Below are positions 5,657 to 5,818 of a stretch of DNA of 5,818 bases, piece by piece (positions within the stretch are counted from its first letter, which is position 1; each line of letters starts with the position of its first letter). The notes beneath the pieces were generated by a model. It saw only the letters and a list, made by a program, of their open reading frames with translations, was not told the DNA's origin and searched no databases. The DNA comes from Chitinophagales bacterium (GTDB lineage Bacteria; Bacteroidota; Bacteroidia; Chitinophagales; UBA2359). Position numbers and translations under genes: made by a program. The stretch spans positions 1 through 5,818 of the forward strand of contig JAHDIA010000414.1 in the NCBI GenBank assembly GCA_020631035.1, written 5' to 3'.

Positions 5657-5818
5657 ATAAATTGTAAAAATATGCTTGTGGTATTGTAAGTTATTTGTTG
5701 TAAAAGCATAGCTGCTCCCTATCTTGGGGAAATAATTTTCGTCCTTTGACATAAAGTGTGAAAAAGTGAATAGTTACAAGCAAAGGCTTCAGTCGCTTCG
5801 CTCCCTACATTTTTTGCT
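5657..5818 (-). promoter_or_regulatory. prfC upstream region with possible partial repeat at the edge
   Basis: This is the only upstream space for prfC in the window, and I see no confident -33/-7 promoter pair. On the minus strand, 5818-5780 reads ...TGTAGGGAGCGAAGCGAC then TGAAGCCTTTGCTTG, which partly resembles 1821-1849 (AGCGACGAAGCC...CCTTTGCT) in the tail beyond the palindromic element. The window may therefore end inside another interspersed repeat. No second gene is visible here. Confidence 0.3.

Noticed and set aside
5657..5752. Longer prfC start at 5752 adding 32 residues
   Set aside because: The extension (MSKDENYFPK...) precedes the normal RF3 N-terminus, has no family counterpart that I know, and would make the protein 559 rather than the usual 527-530 residues.

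Overview
The window looks like a chromosomal piece of a Bacteroidota bacterium, plausibly a Saprospiraceae-type lineage. The reasons are moderate to low GC, A-rich leaders without Shine-Dalgarno sequences before the starts, protein sequences of Bacteroidota character, and intergenic regions packed with small palindromic repeats. The lineage is an inference from style, not from a database match.

Three protein genes are supported. On the plus strand, 312-1391 encodes a peptidase S51 (cyanophycinase-like) enzyme. Its Ser135/His175/Glu202 set looks intact, and it carries an extra C-terminal domain of about 85 residues that resembles the DUF3471-type tails of serine hydrolases. On the minus strand, 5656-4073 encodes peptide chain release factor 3 (prfC, 527 aa, all GTPase motifs present). 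Downstream of it, 3988-1865 encodes a large exported protein of about 707 aa, with an N-terminal domain like those of alpha-glucuronidases and hexosaminidases and a probable TIM-barrel core; its substrate is not recognisable. The S51 gene converges on the minus-strand pair. Nothing in the window links the three genes in one pathway.

The unusual content is intergenic. (a) A previously unlabelled repeat family starts with GTCCYYTCGACC. It has a plus copy at 51-170, a plus copy at 1604-1707, a diverged minus copy at 262-197, and possibly the edge of another minus copy at 1-9. The copies keep a hairpin just before a constant CTATGA box, and the stem shows paired compensatory changes between copies. 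This suggests a structured RNA or a hairpin-forming mobile element. Copies one and three together form an inverted pair spanning 51-262, directly upstream of the S51 gene. (b) A MITE-like unit at 1390-1548 has terminal inverted repeats and abuts the S51 stop codon. (c) A compact palindromic element lies at 1700-1815. (d) A near-perfect palindrome at 4013-4047 sits between prfC and the exported-protein gene and distorts the apparent start of that gene.

Region by region: 1-311 repeat cluster and S51 leader; 312-1391 S51 gene; 1392-1864 gene-free, filled by three repeat elements (only 1549-1603 shows nothing); 1865-3988 exported protein; 3989-4072 palindrome spacer; 4073-5656 prfC; 5657-5818 upstream region with a possible partial repeat at the right edge.
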